DNA of 40,939 bases from an uncultured Leptolyngbyaceae cyanobacterium (GCA_938023035.1 CALIDI010000008.1:1-40939), one strand, 5' to 3'. Positions 19,826 through 30,359 are shown, counted from the stretch's first letter. The notes: a model not told the origin generated them from the sequence alone. Translations and numbers: made by a program.

Positions 19826-20959
19826 TCATCGATCAAGGGTGAGTTCCTCCTTTTTGCCTAAAATCCCTTGAGGACGGAGCATCATCAGCAGCATCAGCAG
19901 TAAGCCAATAAACATCAGCCGCACGGCCCCTTCCCTGGCGGGGTCAATGGTTGGCGGAATCAGGGGCACGGCGCTATGCAAGGCTTGAACCAGGTTGGGC
20001 AGAAACCGCGTCACCTCGAAATAAGCCCAGAGAATCACAGCACCCAGAATGGTGCCTGCATTGTTTCCGGCACCTCCTAAAACCACAATAATCCAGGCAT
20101 AGAAAGTCGTCAGGGGTTCAAAGGTGCTTGGATACACACTGGTCAATTGCCAGGCCAATAGAGAGCCAGCGACAGCCGCGATCGCATTGCCAAGCATCAG
20201 TGACTGTTGCTTATACCAAAAGACATCCTTCCCCAGTGCCTTTGCGACCTCCTCATCTTCTCGAATAGCTTTAAGAATCCGCCCCCAGGGGGAATGGGCC
20301 AAGCGCTCTAACATCCAAAAGGCGATCGCCGTCAACACGACTGAGATTAGCATTAAGCCACTACGGGCAGGATTGTCACTAAAGCGATACAGGGATGTGG
20401 CCGCAATCCAATAAACCCACAAACCACCCAACCCCAGCAGAGCCACTCCGATCAACGTGCCATCGATGGCCCCATTGAGCTTTTGAAACCGTTGCCGTAA
20501 CCACTGCACAACCCGCCCAATCGCCCAGATGGCAATCAGTGTCAAAATGCCAATCATCACCAGGCGGCTAAACAGGGTTGGGCGAAACTGGGCCAGAGGC
20601 AGGGGAAAATTTTGCACCCCAAAGGCTCCACGGGTAAGCCATTCTTCGTTTAAGGCCACCAGTCGAATCACCTCAGAAACCCCAATCGTCACAATCGAGA
20701 GATAATCTTCTCGCAGGCGCAGCGTAAAAAAACCAATCAGCACGCCGAGGAGGGCGGCCAGTAGTGCACCGCAGAAAACCGCAACCGGCAGCGGTACTGC
20801 CTGAGCACTGAGCAGCACGGTTGTATAAGCGCCCAGCGTCATTGAGGCCACATGCCCAAAGTTAATCAGCCCGGTTAAACCCCATTGCAGGTTTAAACCT
20901 AAACTGAAAAGGGCATAAGTTGCCGTGACAACAATCAGAGAAACTAGGTAATTAGTCAT
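19826..20959 (-). CDS. Branched-chain/neutral amino acid ABC transporter permease (LivM/NatC-like)
   Basis: A 377-residue permease with about nine hydrophobic segments. The ATG at 20959 (MTNYLVSLIVV) is chosen because the protein becomes LivM-like exactly there; the longer frame to 21118 adds 53 hydrophilic, Arg-rich residues with no family match. LivM features are LGLNLQWGLTGLINFGHVA near the start and the permease loop ILKAIREDEEVAKALGKDVFWYKQQSLMLGNAIAAVAG. A glycine-rich GGAGNNAGTILGA stretch follows. An insertion of about 60 residues around WLRQRFQKLNGAIDG distinguishes it from enteric LivM. It is the first gene of the pair with the LivG-like ATPase and runs divergently from the DppB-like permease. 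Confidence 0.88.
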   Translation of the reverse strand: MTNYLVSLIVVTATYALFSLGLNLQWGLTGLINFGHVASMTLGAYTTVLLSAQAVPLPVAVFCGALLAALLGVLIGFFTLRLREDYLSIVTIGVSEVIRLVALNEEWLTRGAFGVQNFPLPLAQFRPTLFSRLVMIGILTLIAIWAIGRVVQWLRQRFQKLNGAIDGTLIGVALLGLGGLWVYWIAATSLYRFSDNPARSGLMLISVVLTAIAFWMLERLAHSPWGRILKAIREDEEVAKALGKDVFWYKQQSLMLGNAIAAVAGSLLAWQLTSVYPSTFEPLTTFYAWIIVVLGGAGNNAGTILGAVILWAYFEVTRFLPNLVQALHSAVPLIPPTIDPAREGAVRLMFIGLLLMLLMMLRPQGILGKKEELTLDR

Positions 20960-21174
20960 GCCATCGCGTTGTTTCGTCGATTTATGCAATGCTGTTGGTT
21001 TGTATCCTACCAAAGCGGAGCCGCTTCGGCGGCGGTGGCGATCGCGATCGGGCAACAAGATCGTCTTTGGTCTGACCTGAAAAGTAACATTTGCAGGAAA
21101 ATGGGGGATCAGTCGCAAGCAAACCTCAAAATCTTAACGGTGTTAGTTCTGTTCATTTAGGTTAGGTTGTTCTG

Positions 21175-22179
21175 GTGTGGATCTATCTTGTGAAACGATT
21201 GCTAGGCCTGGTTCCGGTGCTGTTGGGCATGACACTGTTCGTATTTCTGTTTCTGCGCCTGATTCCGGGTGATCCAGCAGTGGTTTTGTTAGGAGAAGCC
21301 GCAACCCCTGAGCAAATCACCGCCCTGCGCGAGCAACTTGGCCTCAATCGCCCCCTCTTTGTCCAATACTTTGCCTTTTTAGAGCATCTACTACGGCTGG
21401 ATTTGGGAACCAGTGTAATCAGTGGGATTCCAATCATTGAGGAATTGAATAGTCGCTACCCGGCCACGTTTGAGCTAGCGCTCGCGGCCATGGCGATCGC
21501 TCTGCTGGTCGGCATTCCTGCTGGGATATTGGCCGCCCTCCACAAAAATCACTGGCTTGATCAGAGCCTGATGGCCGGCTCTCTGCTGGGGGTGTCGTTG
21601 CCAGTTTACTGGCTGGGGCTGCTACTGATTTATCTGTTTGCGGTTAATCTGCAATGGCTGCCAGCAGGGGGACGCAGCACCGATACAAGTTTGATACAAC
21701 CCCTTACAGGCTTGTATGTGGTGGATGCTGTTTTCCGCTGTAACCCCTTGGCCCTGGCCGACGCCCTCTCCCATCTCTGCCTGCCTGCACTCACACTCAG
21801 CACCATTCCCCTGGCGATCATCGCTCGGATTACCCGTAGTGCCATGGTCGAAACCCTTTCTCAAGATTACATTCGCACAGCACGGGCCAAAGGCGTGCCT
21901 GCCTTCTGGGTGGTTGGCCGCCATGCGCTGAAAAATGCCCTCCTACCCGTTGTCACGATCAGTGGGTTGCAGTTTGGCACGTTGTTAGGGGGCGCTATCT
22001 TAACCGAAACGATTTTTGCTTGGCCGGGGATTGGCTCTTGGATTTATGAAGGTATTTTGGCGCGAGACTATCCCGTGGTGCAGGGTGGGGTCTTATTTGT
22101 GGCGATCGCCTTTGTTCTAATTAACCTATTGGTTGATATTTCCTATGCGCTGCTGGATCCACGGGTGCAATACCGCTAA
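21175..22179 (+). CDS. Peptide/nickel-type ABC transporter permease (DppB-like)
   Basis: A 334-residue permease with six hydrophobic segments. It begins VKRLLGLVPVLLGMTLFVFLFLRLIPGDP, the standard DppB/OppB start, and has a periplasmic loop from about residue 35 to 95. The cytoplasmic coupling motif is DYIRTARAKGVPAFWVVGRHALKNALLP near residues 222-249. The start is GTG 21175; another GTG lies 15 bases later. No DppC, ATPase or binding-protein gene is adjacent, so the gene is an orphan. ureD follows on the same strand after 45 bp, and a nickel route to urease is tempting but not supported by any specific residue. Confidence 0.87.
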   Translation: MWIYLVKRLLGLVPVLLGMTLFVFLFLRLIPGDPAVVLLGEAATPEQITALREQLGLNRPLFVQYFAFLEHLLRLDLGTSVISGIPIIEELNSRYPATFELALAAMAIALLVGIPAGILAALHKNHWLDQSLMAGSLLGVSLPVYWLGLLLIYLFAVNLQWLPAGGRSTDTSLIQPLTGLYVVDAVFRCNPLALADALSHLCLPALTLSTIPLAIIARITRSAMVETLSQDYIRTARAKGVPAFWVVGRHALKNALLPVVTISGLQFGTLLGGAILTETIFAWPGIGSWIYEGILARDYPVVQGGVLFVAIAFVLINLLVDISYALLDPRVQYR

Positions 22180-22224
22180 ACCCTGTCCAGATCCAAACCG
22201 GTTGTCCATTCTTGAGAGGTGCTT

Positions 22225-23112
22225 GTGGTTCTCCAGCAAAGTGCAGCAACGATTCTGACGCAGGGGAGTCGGCCCGATTCACCAGCGGGGGATACCCCAT
22301 CCTGGCAGGGTCGGTTAGAGCTGCACTATGACTGGCAAGAGGGAGCAACTCGAATTGGCCACAGTCAGGCCCAAGCACCCCTCAAACTCCAACGTCCGTT
22401 TTATCCAGAAGGCCCAGCCGTGTGCCATACGGTGATGCTCCATACGGCTGGGGGAATCGTTGGTGGCGATCGCTTAGTCGTGACCATCCAACTCGCGCCC
22501 CAGGCCCAGGCCCTGGTGACCACTCCTGCTGCCAGTAAAATCTATCGCTCCAATGGAAGAGAAGCGCAGCAGGCCATTCATCTCAAGCTTGCGGCCCAAA
22601 CCCGGCTGGAATGGTTTCCCCAGGAGGCGATCATATTCAACCAAGCCCTGTATCGGCAAACGCTGCGGGTCGATTTAGCCCCCACTGCTGAATGGCTGGG
22701 CTGGGAGATTCATCGCTTTGGCCGCACCGCCAGAGGAGAAGCGTTTGTCGCCGGGGATTGGCGATCGCATACCGAAGTCTGGCAGGGCGATCGCCCCCTC
22801 TGGCTAGATCGACAATGGCTGCCGGGCGATCCAACCCGGTTGCATTCCCCCCACGGTTTAGCGGGATTCCCGGTCATCGGTACCTTTGCCTGGGTTGGGC
22901 CGGTAGTCACCCCCGAACTGGTAGCAACAGCTCGACACCTCTGGTCAGGCACCCGCGGAGAAGGGGGAGTCACCCGGCTGCCCCTGGGTTTGGTATGCCG
23001 TTACCGTGGGCATTCCTCAACCGAGGCGCGGCAATGGTTCACCGCCGTTTGGCAGATGATTCGACAAACCTCCTGGCAGCGTCCGGTCTGCCTACCTCGA
23101 GTTTGGTCATAG
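22225..23112 (+). CDS. ureD: Urease accessory protein UreD
   Basis: A 295-residue UreD (UreH), the scaffold that binds apo-urease together with UreF and UreG during nickel insertion. Family blocks include LQRPFYPEGPAVCHTVMLHTAGGIVGGD (about residues 56-83), VTTPAASKIYRS and WFPQEAIIFNQA. GTG 22225 is preferred over GTG 22219 because GAGAGG at 22214-22219 then sits five bases ahead as a ribosome binding site. No structural ureABC or other accessory genes are in the window, so the urease operon must be elsewhere or split, as is common in cyanobacteria. It follows the DppB-like permease by 45 bp. Confidence 0.93.
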   Translation: MVLQQSAATILTQGSRPDSPAGDTPSWQGRLELHYDWQEGATRIGHSQAQAPLKLQRPFYPEGPAVCHTVMLHTAGGIVGGDRLVVTIQLAPQAQALVTTPAASKIYRSNGREAQQAIHLKLAAQTRLEWFPQEAIIFNQALYRQTLRVDLAPTAEWLGWEIHRFGRTARGEAFVAGDWRSHTEVWQGDRPLWLDRQWLPGDPTRLHSPHGLAGFPVIGTFAWVGPVVTPELVATARHLWSGTRGEGGVTRLPLGLVCRYRGHSSTEARQWFTAVWQMIRQTSWQRPVCLPRVWS

Positions 23113-23259
23113 GAAATCCTGCAAGGCTATGGCCTCTGAGTCGAGATGGAGATACCGCATCGCTCCACTCCAGCCATGAGCACTCCATCACTCCTTCATG
23201 GCTTCCCTAGCTTATGATTGAAGAAATGAATTCCTAATTTGTAACGTTGCAACCTACTC

Positions 23260-25893
23260 ATGAGTACCCCAAAGACTGGTGCTGAGATTCGGCAAGCCTT
23301 TCTCGATTTTTTTGCGGCAAAAGGCCATCGGGTGTTGCCAAGCGCATCCCTGGTACCTACAGACCCGACCGTGCTGCTCACGATCGCGGGAATGTTGCCG
23401 TTTAAGCCAATCTTTTTGGGGCAAGAGGTGCCAGAGTTTCCTAGGGCAACGACTTCTCAGAAGTGCATTCGCACTAACGATATTGAGAATGTGGGACGAA
23501 CGGCACGGCATCACACTTTTTTTGAGATGCTGGGTAACTTCAGCTTTGGAGATTATTTCAAAAGTCAGGCTATCGCCTGGGCCTGGGAGCTTTCGACCCA
23601 GGTGTTTCAGCTACCACCGGAGCGGCTGGTAGTGAGTGTGTTTGAAGACGATGACGAAGCCTTTGCCATCTGGCGCGACAAAATTGGCCTCCCGGTCACC
23701 CGGATTCAGCGGATGGGCGCGGCGGATAATTTTTGGGAGTCTGGCCCAACGGGGCCTTGTGGGCCTTGCTCTGAGCTGTATTACGACTTCAAGCCAGAAC
23801 TGGGCGATCAGGGAATTGATCTAGAAGATGACCATCGCTTCATCGAGTTCTATAACCTGGTTTTTATGCAATATAATCGGGATGCCAGTGGCAACCTAAC
23901 CCCGTTGAAATCTAAAAATATTGACACGGGGATGGGGTTAGAGCGGATGGCCCAAATTTTGCAGGGCAAGCCGAATAACTACGAAACTGATTTGATTTTT
24001 CCGATTATTGAAGCAGCGGCAGCGATCGCAGGAATTGACTACGCTACTGCCGATACGCCCACAAAGGTCGCATTGAAAATTATTGGCGACCATACCCGGG
24101 CCGTGGTTCACATGATTGCCGATGGCATTACGGTTTCCAATGAAGGGCGGGGCTATGTGCTACGCCGCCTGATTCGCCGAGTGATTCGCTATGGGCGGTT
24201 GATTGGCATTCACCGCGAGTTTACGCCCCAAGTAGCAGAAACCGCGATCGCCTTAGCAGAAGCCGCCTATCCCCATGTGCGCCAGATGGCTCTTAACATC
24301 AAAGTGGCCCTACAACGGGAAGAGGTGCGCTTCCTGAAAACCTTGGAATTTGGTGAAAAAGAGCTGGCCACGCTAGTAGAGGAAATTGGTCAGGGTGGGC
24401 AGATTCCTGGAGAGAAGGCCTTTATTCTCTACGACACCTATGGCTTTCCGCTAGAACTAACGGAAGAAATCGCTGCAGAGCAGGGCTTAACCGTAGACGT
24501 TGCCGGGTTTGAAACCGCCATGGAGGAGCAACGCCGCCGCGCTCAGGCGGCTCGGGAAACGATTGACTTGACGGCTCAGGGGATCCTGGCTCAGTTGGCC
24601 ATGGAAATGGAACCCACGGAGTTTCAAGGCTATACCCGACCCTTGACAACGGCGCAGGTAAAGGCGCTAGTGATGGGCGGTCGGCAGGTACCACTCGCTG
24701 AGGCGGGGAGCACGGTGCAGATAGTGCTAGACCAAACCCCCTTCTATGCCGAGTCGGGGGGACAGGTCGGCGATCGCGGCTACCTCTCTGGCGATCAAAC
24801 CCTGGTGCGGGTAGAAGATGTGCAGAAAGAAGCCGGGTTATTTGTCCATGCTGGCAAGGTGGAACGGGGCACTTTGCATGTAGGGGATGAAATCAAGGCG
24901 CAAATTGATGTAGCCTGCCGTCGGCGCGCCCAGGCCAACCATACGGCGACCCATCTCCTACAAGCAGCACTGAAACAGCTCATCGACGATAATATCTCCC
25001 AGGCTGGTTCTCTAGTAGCCTTTGACCGGCTGCGGTTTGACTTTTATTGCCCCCGCGCCCTAACTGCTGAAGAACTCGCGCAAATTGAGACGCTGATTAA
25101 TACCTGGATTGCCGAAGCTCACCCCGCCCAGGCGACTGTGATGCCCCTGGCCGATGCTAAAGCTAAGGGAGCGATCGCCATGTTTGGTGAAAAATATGGC
25201 AGCGAGGTGCGCGTGCTGGATGTGCCCGGCATCTCCATGGAATTGTGCGGTGGCACCCACGTTAGCAATACCGCCGAGATCGGCCTGTTTAAGATTGTCT
25301 CGGAGTCGGGCGTGGCCGCCGGGATTCGCCGGATTGAGGCGATCGCCGGCCCGGCAGTGCTTGAGTACCTCAACCTCCGCGACAGCATCGTCAAGGAATT
25401 GGGCGATCGATTTAAGGCCAAACCCGAAGAGGTGTTAGACCGGGTCACCGCACTGCAAGAAGAACTCAAAGCAACCCAGAAACAACTGGTTACCCTGAAA
25501 AGTCAAGTCGCCTTGGCTAAAGCCGACCAATTATTGACCCAGGCAGAAACCGTGGGAGAGTTTCAAATCTTAGTCGCTCAGATGGAAGGGGTTGATGCAG
25601 AATCCCTCAAAACCGCGGCGGAACAACTTCAGCAAAAGCTGACCAATGGGGCCGTTCTATTGGGTTCTACCCCTGAACCCGATAAGGTCAGTCTGGTTGC
25701 AGCTTTTAGTCCGGCAGTAGTAGCTCAGGGGTTGCAGGCGGGCAAGTTTGTCGGGGCGATCGCCAAAATTTGTGGGGGCGGTGGCGGCGGTCGTCCCCAC
25801 CTCGCCCAAGCGGGCGGACGAGATCCCAGCAAACTGGCAGAAGCCCTGGCTCAAGCCAAACAGGACTTGCACCAGAAATTTTCCTCCATTTGA
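23260..25893 (+). CDS. alaS: Alanyl-tRNA synthetase
   Basis: A full-length 877-residue class II synthetase that charges tRNA-Ala. The N-terminal aminoacylation domain starts [27 protein letters not shown] and includes the motif 2 region [37 protein letters not shown]. The editing domain carries the zinc-binding HTATH (H561, H565) and CGGTH (C663, H667). The C-Ala/DHHA1 end has the glycine-rich [17 protein letters not shown]. It is intact, starts at ATG 23260, and stands as its own unit, 147 bp after ureD and 136 bp before serA. Confidence 0.98.
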   Translation: MSTPKTGAEIRQAFLDFFAAKGHRVLPSASLVPTDPTVLLTIAGMLPFKPIFLGQEVPEFPRATTSQKCIRTNDIENVGRTARHHTFFEMLGNFSFGDYFKSQAIAWAWELSTQVFQLPPERLVVSVFEDDDEAFAIWRDKIGLPVTRIQRMGAADNFWESGPTGPCGPCSELYYDFKPELGDQGIDLEDDHRFIEFYNLVFMQYNRDASGNLTPLKSKNIDTGMGLERMAQILQGKPNNYETDLIFPIIEAAAAIAGIDYATADTPTKVALKIIGDHTRAVVHMIADGITVSNEGRGYVLRRLIRRVIRYGRLIGIHREFTPQVAETAIALAEAAYPHVRQMALNIKVALQREEVRFLKTLEFGEKELATLVEEIGQGGQIPGEKAFILYDTYGFPLELTEEIAAEQGLTVDVAGFETAMEEQRRRAQAARETIDLTAQGILAQLAMEMEPTEFQGYTRPLTTAQVKALVMGGRQVPLAEAGSTVQIVLDQTPFYAESGGQVGDRGYLSGDQTLVRVEDVQKEAGLFVHAGKVERGTLHVGDEIKAQIDVACRRRAQANHTATHLLQAALKQLIDDNISQAGSLVAFDRLRFDFYCPRALTAEELAQIETLINTWIAEAHPAQATVMPLADAKAKGAIAMFGEKYGSEVRVLDVPGISMELCGGTHVSNTAEIGLFKIVSESGVAAGIRRIEAIAGPAVLEYLNLRDSIVKELGDRFKAKPEEVLDRVTALQEELKATQKQLVTLKSQVALAKADQLLTQAETVGEFQILVAQMEGVDAESLKTAAEQLQQKLTNGAVLLGSTPEPDKVSLVAAFSPAVVAQGLQAGKFVGAIAKICGGGGGGRPHLAQAGGRDPSKLAEALAQAKQDLHQKFSSI

Positions 25894-26029
25894 CGAATTA
25901 AAAAAACCGGGTTGTTTCGCTGTAGGACATCCCAAAATGGCGTAACCTAGACAGTCTGGATGGGTAAACCTGCCCGATTTCGTGTGGTTTCCCAAAATCA
26001 CTGCTGTTTTTTACTGAGAAGTTGATCCC

Positions 26030-27613
26030 ATGCCTAAGGTTCTCGTTTCTGACCCGATTGATCAGGTCGGTATTGATATTCTGTCTCAGGTTGCCCAGGT
26101 TGATATCAAAACAGGTCTGCCACCCGAAGAACTGATTCGAATTATTCCTGAATACGATGGCTTAATGATTCGTTCAGGGACGCGCGTCACCCAACAGGTG
26201 ATCGAGGCTGGTAGTAATCTCAAAATTATTGGTCGGGCAGGGGTCGGAGTTGATAATGTCGATGTGCCAGCGGCCACGCGCAAAGGCATTGTGGTGGTCA
26301 ATTCTCCCGAAGGAAACACCATTGCCGCAGCCGAGCATACCCTAGCGATGATGATGGCTCTGTCACGCTACATCCCAGAAGCCAATCAATCAGTCAAACG
26401 AGGGCAGTGGGATCGAAAAAGCTATACCGGCAACGAAGTTTATAAAAAAACCCTGGGGATTGTTGGCCTCGGTAAAATTGGTGCCCACGTTGCCACTGTG
26501 GCCCGAGCAATGGGGATGAAGTTACTGGCCTATGACCCCTATGTCTCCCATGAACGGGCAGAGCAGCTCAGTTGTCGCCTAGTGGAGTTGGACATTCTCT
26601 TGCAAGAGGCCGATTACATTACCCTACACTTACCCAAGACTCCTGAAACCACCCATCTAATCAATGCCGCCGCGATCGCCAAGATGAAGCCCACTGCTCG
26701 CATCATCAACTGTGCCCGGGGTGGCATTATTGATGAAGCTGCTCTGTACAACGCCTTAAAGCAGGGACAGTTGGCCGGGGCCGCCCTAGATGTGTTTGAA
26801 CAGGAACCGCTGGGAGAATCGGCTCTAAAAGAGCTTGGCAAAGAATTAATCCTCACTCCCCATTTGGGCGCTTCTACAGAAGAAGCCCAGGTTAACGTGG
26901 CCGTGGATGTAGCCGAACAAATTCGAGATGTTTTACTTGGGTTACCCGCGCGATCGGCCGTCAATATCCCAGGATTACGCCCCGATCTACTGGAGAAATT
27001 GCGTCCCTACCTCCAATTGGCCGAAACGTTAGGTAACCTAGTTGGCCAGCTGGCCGGTGGCCGCGTGGAATCGCTCAACATTCGATTGCAGGGAGAATTA
27101 GCCACCAATCAGAGCCAACCCATTGTCGTCGCGGCCTTGAAAGGGCTGCTCTCAAATGCTCTACAAGAACGGGTTAATTATGTAAACGCTAGCATTGAAG
27201 CCAAAGAGCGGGGCATTCATGTAATCGAAACCCGCGATGCCTCCATTAAAGATTACACAGGGGGTTCTCTCTACCTAACAGCAAAAGGTTCCCTGGGTGA
27301 ACACTCCGTCAGCGGTGCTTTGCTCGGCGACACCGAAATCCGGATTACCAGTGTGGATGATTTTCCTGTGAATGTGCCCCCTAATCGCTACATGCTGTTT
27401 ACCCTGCACCGTGATATGCCGGGCATTATTGGCAAAATTGGCTCGCTCCTGGGCAGTTTCAACGTCAATATCGCCAGCATGCAAGTCGGGCGCAAAATTG
27501 TCAGAGGGGATGCCGTGATGGTGTTGAGCATTGACGATCCTCTACCCGACAACATTCTGGCAGAGATCATGAAAGTCTCGGGAATTCGAGATGCCTATAC
27601 GGTGACCCTTTAG
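26030..27613 (+). CDS. serA: D-3-phosphoglycerate dehydrogenase
   Basis: A 527-residue long-form PGDH that oxidises 3-phosphoglycerate to 3-phosphohydroxypyruvate, the first step of the phosphorylated serine pathway. Domains in order: substrate-binding N-terminus, Rossmann NAD+ domain with GLGKIG at 146-151, catalytic segments ARGGIIDE and TPHLGAST, an allosteric substrate-binding (ASB) domain from about residue 320, and a C-terminal ACT domain (NRYMLFTLHRDMPGIIGKIGSLLG) that usually senses serine. ATG 26030. The stop codon at 27611-27613 lies inside the first copy of an 18-bp tandem duplication. Confidence 0.97.
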   Translation: MPKVLVSDPIDQVGIDILSQVAQVDIKTGLPPEELIRIIPEYDGLMIRSGTRVTQQVIEAGSNLKIIGRAGVGVDNVDVPAATRKGIVVVNSPEGNTIAAAEHTLAMMMALSRYIPEANQSVKRGQWDRKSYTGNEVYKKTLGIVGLGKIGAHVATVARAMGMKLLAYDPYVSHERAEQLSCRLVELDILLQEADYITLHLPKTPETTHLINAAAIAKMKPTARIINCARGGIIDEAALYNALKQGQLAGAALDVFEQEPLGESALKELGKELILTPHLGASTEEAQVNVAVDVAEQIRDVLLGLPARSAVNIPGLRPDLLEKLRPYLQLAETLGNLVGQLAGGRVESLNIRLQGELATNQSQPIVVAALKGLLSNALQERVNYVNASIEAKERGIHVIETRDASIKDYTGGSLYLTAKGSLGEHSVSGALLGDTEIRITSVDDFPVNVPPNRYMLFTLHRDMPGIIGKIGSLLGSFNVNIASMQVGRKIVRGDAVMVLSIDDPLPDNILAEIMKVSGIRDAYTVTL

Positions 27614-27643
27614 GTGATCCTTATACTTTAGGTGATCCTTACA
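27608..27643 (+). repeat. 18-bp tandem duplication spanning the serA stop codon
   Basis: CTTTAGGTGATCCTTATA (27608-27625) is followed immediately by CTTTAGGTGATCCTTACA (27626-27643), one base different. The first copy contains the serA TAG. A related ATTAGGTGATTTTTAT occurs near 29385. Confidence 0.85.
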
Positions 27644-27862
27644 AAAGACATCAGCACGGACACATAGGACGGAGTGAGTGAGTGGGAAGGGGATGAAGCC
27701 AGTGACTATCGGGTGAATTTTTGAATGCTGAATGTTGTCAGACTTTGCTCTTCCCCTAGGGTCGTTTAAATTTCTGGCCTCCCCCGCAGGCTCCACTCTT
27801 CCCCCTATGACCTATGCTGAGGCATTCCATATCATAGAGATGAGTCCTTTTCAGTCCGTTGC

Positions 27863-29035
27863 ATGCTAACCCAAATTAAAGACCTGGCCAAGAGTCTTGC
27901 TCCTACGCTGAGTGAAATTCGCCGCCATCTACATAGTCATCCTGAATTAAGCGGTCACGAACAGCAAACAGCAGCCTATGTAGCAGGAGTACTCTCCTCT
28001 TGCGGATTACAGGTAAGAGAGGGGGTTGGCAAAGTCGGGGTCGTGGGTGAGTTGCTTGGCAACGGTAGTGATACCCGTTTGCTAGCCATTCGCACAGATA
28101 TGGATGCACTCCCAATTCAAGAACGCACGGATTTGGCTTTTGCGTCCCGTCATCCGGGTATCATGCATGCCTGTGGCCACGATGTTCATACGACCGTGGG
28201 GCTAGGTACGGCAATGGTTTGGGCCCAATTGCGAGACGTGCTGCCAGGTCGTCTTCGCTTTTTGTTTCAGCCGGCGGAAGAAATTGCTCAGGGAGCCGCC
28301 TGGATGGTCAAAGATGGGGTAATGGAGGATGTCTCTGGAATTTTTTCTGTCCATGTGTTTCCATCGATCGCGGCTGGAGTCGTCGGGATCCGGTATGGGG
28401 TTTTAACAGCGGCGGCGGATGATCTAGAAATTTTGATTCAAGGGGAGTCTGGCCATGGTGCGCGCCCCCATGAGGCGATTGATGCCATTTGGATCGCAGC
28501 CCAGGTGATTACCGCTTTGCAACAGGCGATTAGCCGTACCCATAACCCCCTCCGCCCAGTGGTTTTGACCATTGGCCAAATCAAAGGGGGACGTGCATCA
28601 AATGTGATTGCCGATCAGGTGAGGCTACTGGGCACGGTGCGATCGCTCCATCCAGAAACCAGCCTAGAACTACCCGCTTGGGTTGAGCAAATTGTGGGTG
28701 GCATTTGCCAGACCTATGGAGCGAAGTACGAGATTAAATATCACTGTGGGGTTCCCTCCGTTATCAATGACTTTCGTTTGACTCGCATCTTAGAGATGGC
28801 GGCCACCGAAGCCTGGGGCGCTGAGCAGGTACAAATCATTCAGGAACCCTCCCTTGGGGCTGAAGATTTCTCAGTTTACTTACAACACGCGCCCGGCAGC
28901 ATGTTTCGTTTAGGGGTGGGCAACCGCGATCGCCCGAACTATCCCCTCCACCATCCTCAGTTTGAGGTCGATGAGTCAGCGATTGTCACCGGCGTGGTAA
29001 CACTGGCTTACGCGGCCTATCAGTACTGGCAGTAA
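27863..29035 (+). CDS. M20 family amidohydrolase/carboxypeptidase
   Basis: A 390-residue metal-dependent amidohydrolase of the M20D type (IAA-amino acid hydrolase, hippurate hydrolase, N-acyl-amino acid amidohydrolase). The metal-binding segment MHACGHDVHTTVG places ligands at C104 and H106. The EE pair follows in FQPAEEIAQGA; later blocks are GHGARPHEAIDAI (dimerisation domain), PSLGAEDFSVYL and the C-terminal LHHPQFEVDE. No signal peptide, so it is cytoplasmic. The natural substrate cannot be read from sequence; an amino-acid conjugate is expected. ATG 27863. It is monocistronic, 249 bp after serA. Confidence 0.92.
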   Translation: MLTQIKDLAKSLAPTLSEIRRHLHSHPELSGHEQQTAAYVAGVLSSCGLQVREGVGKVGVVGELLGNGSDTRLLAIRTDMDALPIQERTDLAFASRHPGIMHACGHDVHTTVGLGTAMVWAQLRDVLPGRLRFLFQPAEEIAQGAAWMVKDGVMEDVSGIFSVHVFPSIAAGVVGIRYGVLTAAADDLEILIQGESGHGARPHEAIDAIWIAAQVITALQQAISRTHNPLRPVVLTIGQIKGGRASNVIADQVRLLGTVRSLHPETSLELPAWVEQIVGGICQTYGAKYEIKYHCGVPSVINDFRLTRILEMAATEAWGAEQVQIIQEPSLGAEDFSVYLQHAPGSMFRLGVGNRDRPNYPLHHPQFEVDESAIVTGVVTLAYAAYQYWQ

Positions 29036-29486
29036 AGCGTGCTCTCGGAGATTACTGAATAGCGGTATCAAATCGCCTTGACCAATCGGTTAAAGGGAAG
29101 TGTCTGATACTTCAGAAGGGAACCCTTGGCAGGGGGGCAATGCCTACAAGAGAAGAGAGGAAAGAGGCAAGAGCAAAGAGGGTTGCCGGGGTGAAGCCCT
29201 TAGCTGGTGAAGCCCTTGGCTAGGAGTAATCCCTACAAGAGAAGAAATGCTTAATGAAGGGATGAATTGCCCTTATCCCCCTTTCTTAGATGCCCGTTAG
29301 GGCTATACCCTTATCCCCATAGGAGACAGGAGTGAGAGATCCGGTTCCCGATGCCTTCGAGAGAGGGATAGGGTGACTCTGGATTAGGTGATTTTTATCT
29401 AGATTGGGTGATTCTTACCCAGAGTTAGTAACGTCAGCCATTCATCCACTGCTGCAGTCACGCTTTCCCCTAAGGCCTGCCTAGAC
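29036..29486. other. Repeat-rich convergent intergenic region
   Basis: It lies between the ends of the M20 gene and the MalG-like permease. It contains GGTGAAGCCCTTAGCT (29190-29205) followed directly by GGTGAAGCCCTTGGCT (29206-29221), two copies of CCTACAAGAGAAGA near 29143 and 29233, and a partial copy of the interspersed repeat at 29290-29315. No gene is seen. Confidence 0.6.
29290..29315 (-). repeat. Interspersed intergenic repeat, partial copy C
   Basis: On the minus strand it reads AAGGGTATAGCCCTAACGGGCAT, with 23 positions matching copies A and B well in their first half; the CTCTTCCCGC module is absent. This copy best preserves the quasi-palindrome GCCCTAACGGGC. Confidence 0.6.
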
Positions 29487-30359
29487 TTAGCCCTTCACGG
29501 CTCCTGCCGTTAAACCCTGCACAATTTTGCGCTGAAATAGCAGCACCAGCACCACCAGGGGCAGGGTGCCGACCACCGTAGCAGCCGCGATCGGCCCATA
29601 GGGAATTTCAAACACCGTGGTTCCCCCAATTTGGGCGGCAGCAACCGGAATCGTTTTCATCGTTTCTTCAGTGATGAACGAGAGCGCAAAAATAAACTCA
29701 TTCCACGCAAAAATAAAGGTCAAAATCCCGGTGGTTACCAGGGCTGGCAAAGTCAGAGGTAGAACGATTTGCACGAGCATTTGCCCAGTGGTGTAACCAT
29801 CTATCTTCGCAGCATCTTCTAAATCTCTGGGTAACTGCTGAAAGAAGCTTTTGAGTACCAGAATTGTTAAGGGCAGGTTGATAGCAGTGTAAGGCAAAAT
29901 CAAGGCCAGGTAATTATTGCCCAACCGCAACCACTGCACCATCTCGAGCAAACCTTGTAATAACAAAATGCCCGGGAACAGCGTGATCAAAACAATTCCT
30001 GCCTGCACCCATTGCCTTCCCAGAGGGCGTAGCCGGGCTAGTGCATAGGCCGCAGGTGCGCCTAAGGCCAGACAAACTAGGGTCGAGGCGATCGCCACAA
30101 TAGCACTGTTCAGGATATAGCGCAGGAAGGGTCGGCGAGTAAACAGTTCAATGTAATGGGCCAGAGTAAAACGGGTCGGAATATAGACATTCGGCAACGC
30201 CGCAATATCCTGATTCAGCTTAAAAGAAGTCAGCACCTGCCACAGCATTGGAGCCAGGCAAAACAGGCAAATGGCCGCTACCGCCAACCAGAAAAGGATC
30301 TGTCGCAGCAGGGCAGAGAAAGACGACTTGGTTGTGGATGACAGCAGCAGCATAGACAT
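29487..30359 (-). CDS. Carbohydrate ABC transporter permease (MalG-like)
   Basis: A 290-residue permease with six hydrophobic segments and the EAA-type coupling loop LEDAAKIDGYTTGQMLVQIVLPLTLPAL near residues 180-207, which contains the A-K-I-D-G core typical of MalG/CUT1 permeases. The C-terminus LLFQRKIVQGLTAGAVKG is also the family standard. It would form the pore with a MalF-like partner, but neither MalF, a sugar-binding protein nor an ATPase is in the window; upstream lies a stretch with no gene. The substrate is therefore unknown. ATG 30359, with a second in-frame ATG two codons later. Confidence 0.9.
   Translation of the reverse strand: MSMLLLSSTTKSSFSALLRQILFWLAVAAICLFCLAPMLWQVLTSFKLNQDIAALPNVYIPTRFTLAHYIELFTRRPFLRYILNSAIVAIASTLVCLALGAPAAYALARLRPLGRQWVQAGIVLITLFPGILLLQGLLEMVQWLRLGNNYLALILPYTAINLPLTILVLKSFFQQLPRDLEDAAKIDGYTTGQMLVQIVLPLTLPALVTTGILTFIFAWNEFIFALSFITEETMKTIPVAAAQIGGTTVFEIPYGPIAAATVVGTLPLVVLVLLFQRKIVQGLTAGAVKG

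Noticed and set aside
20960-21118. 53-residue extension of the LivM-like permease
   Set aside because: Hydrophilic, Arg-rich, unlike LivM, and it occupies the divergent promoter region.
21175-23112. DppB-like permease plus ureD as a nickel-urease operon
   Set aside because: Only adjacency (45 bp) supports it; no nickel-specific residues or other Nik/Cbi components are present.
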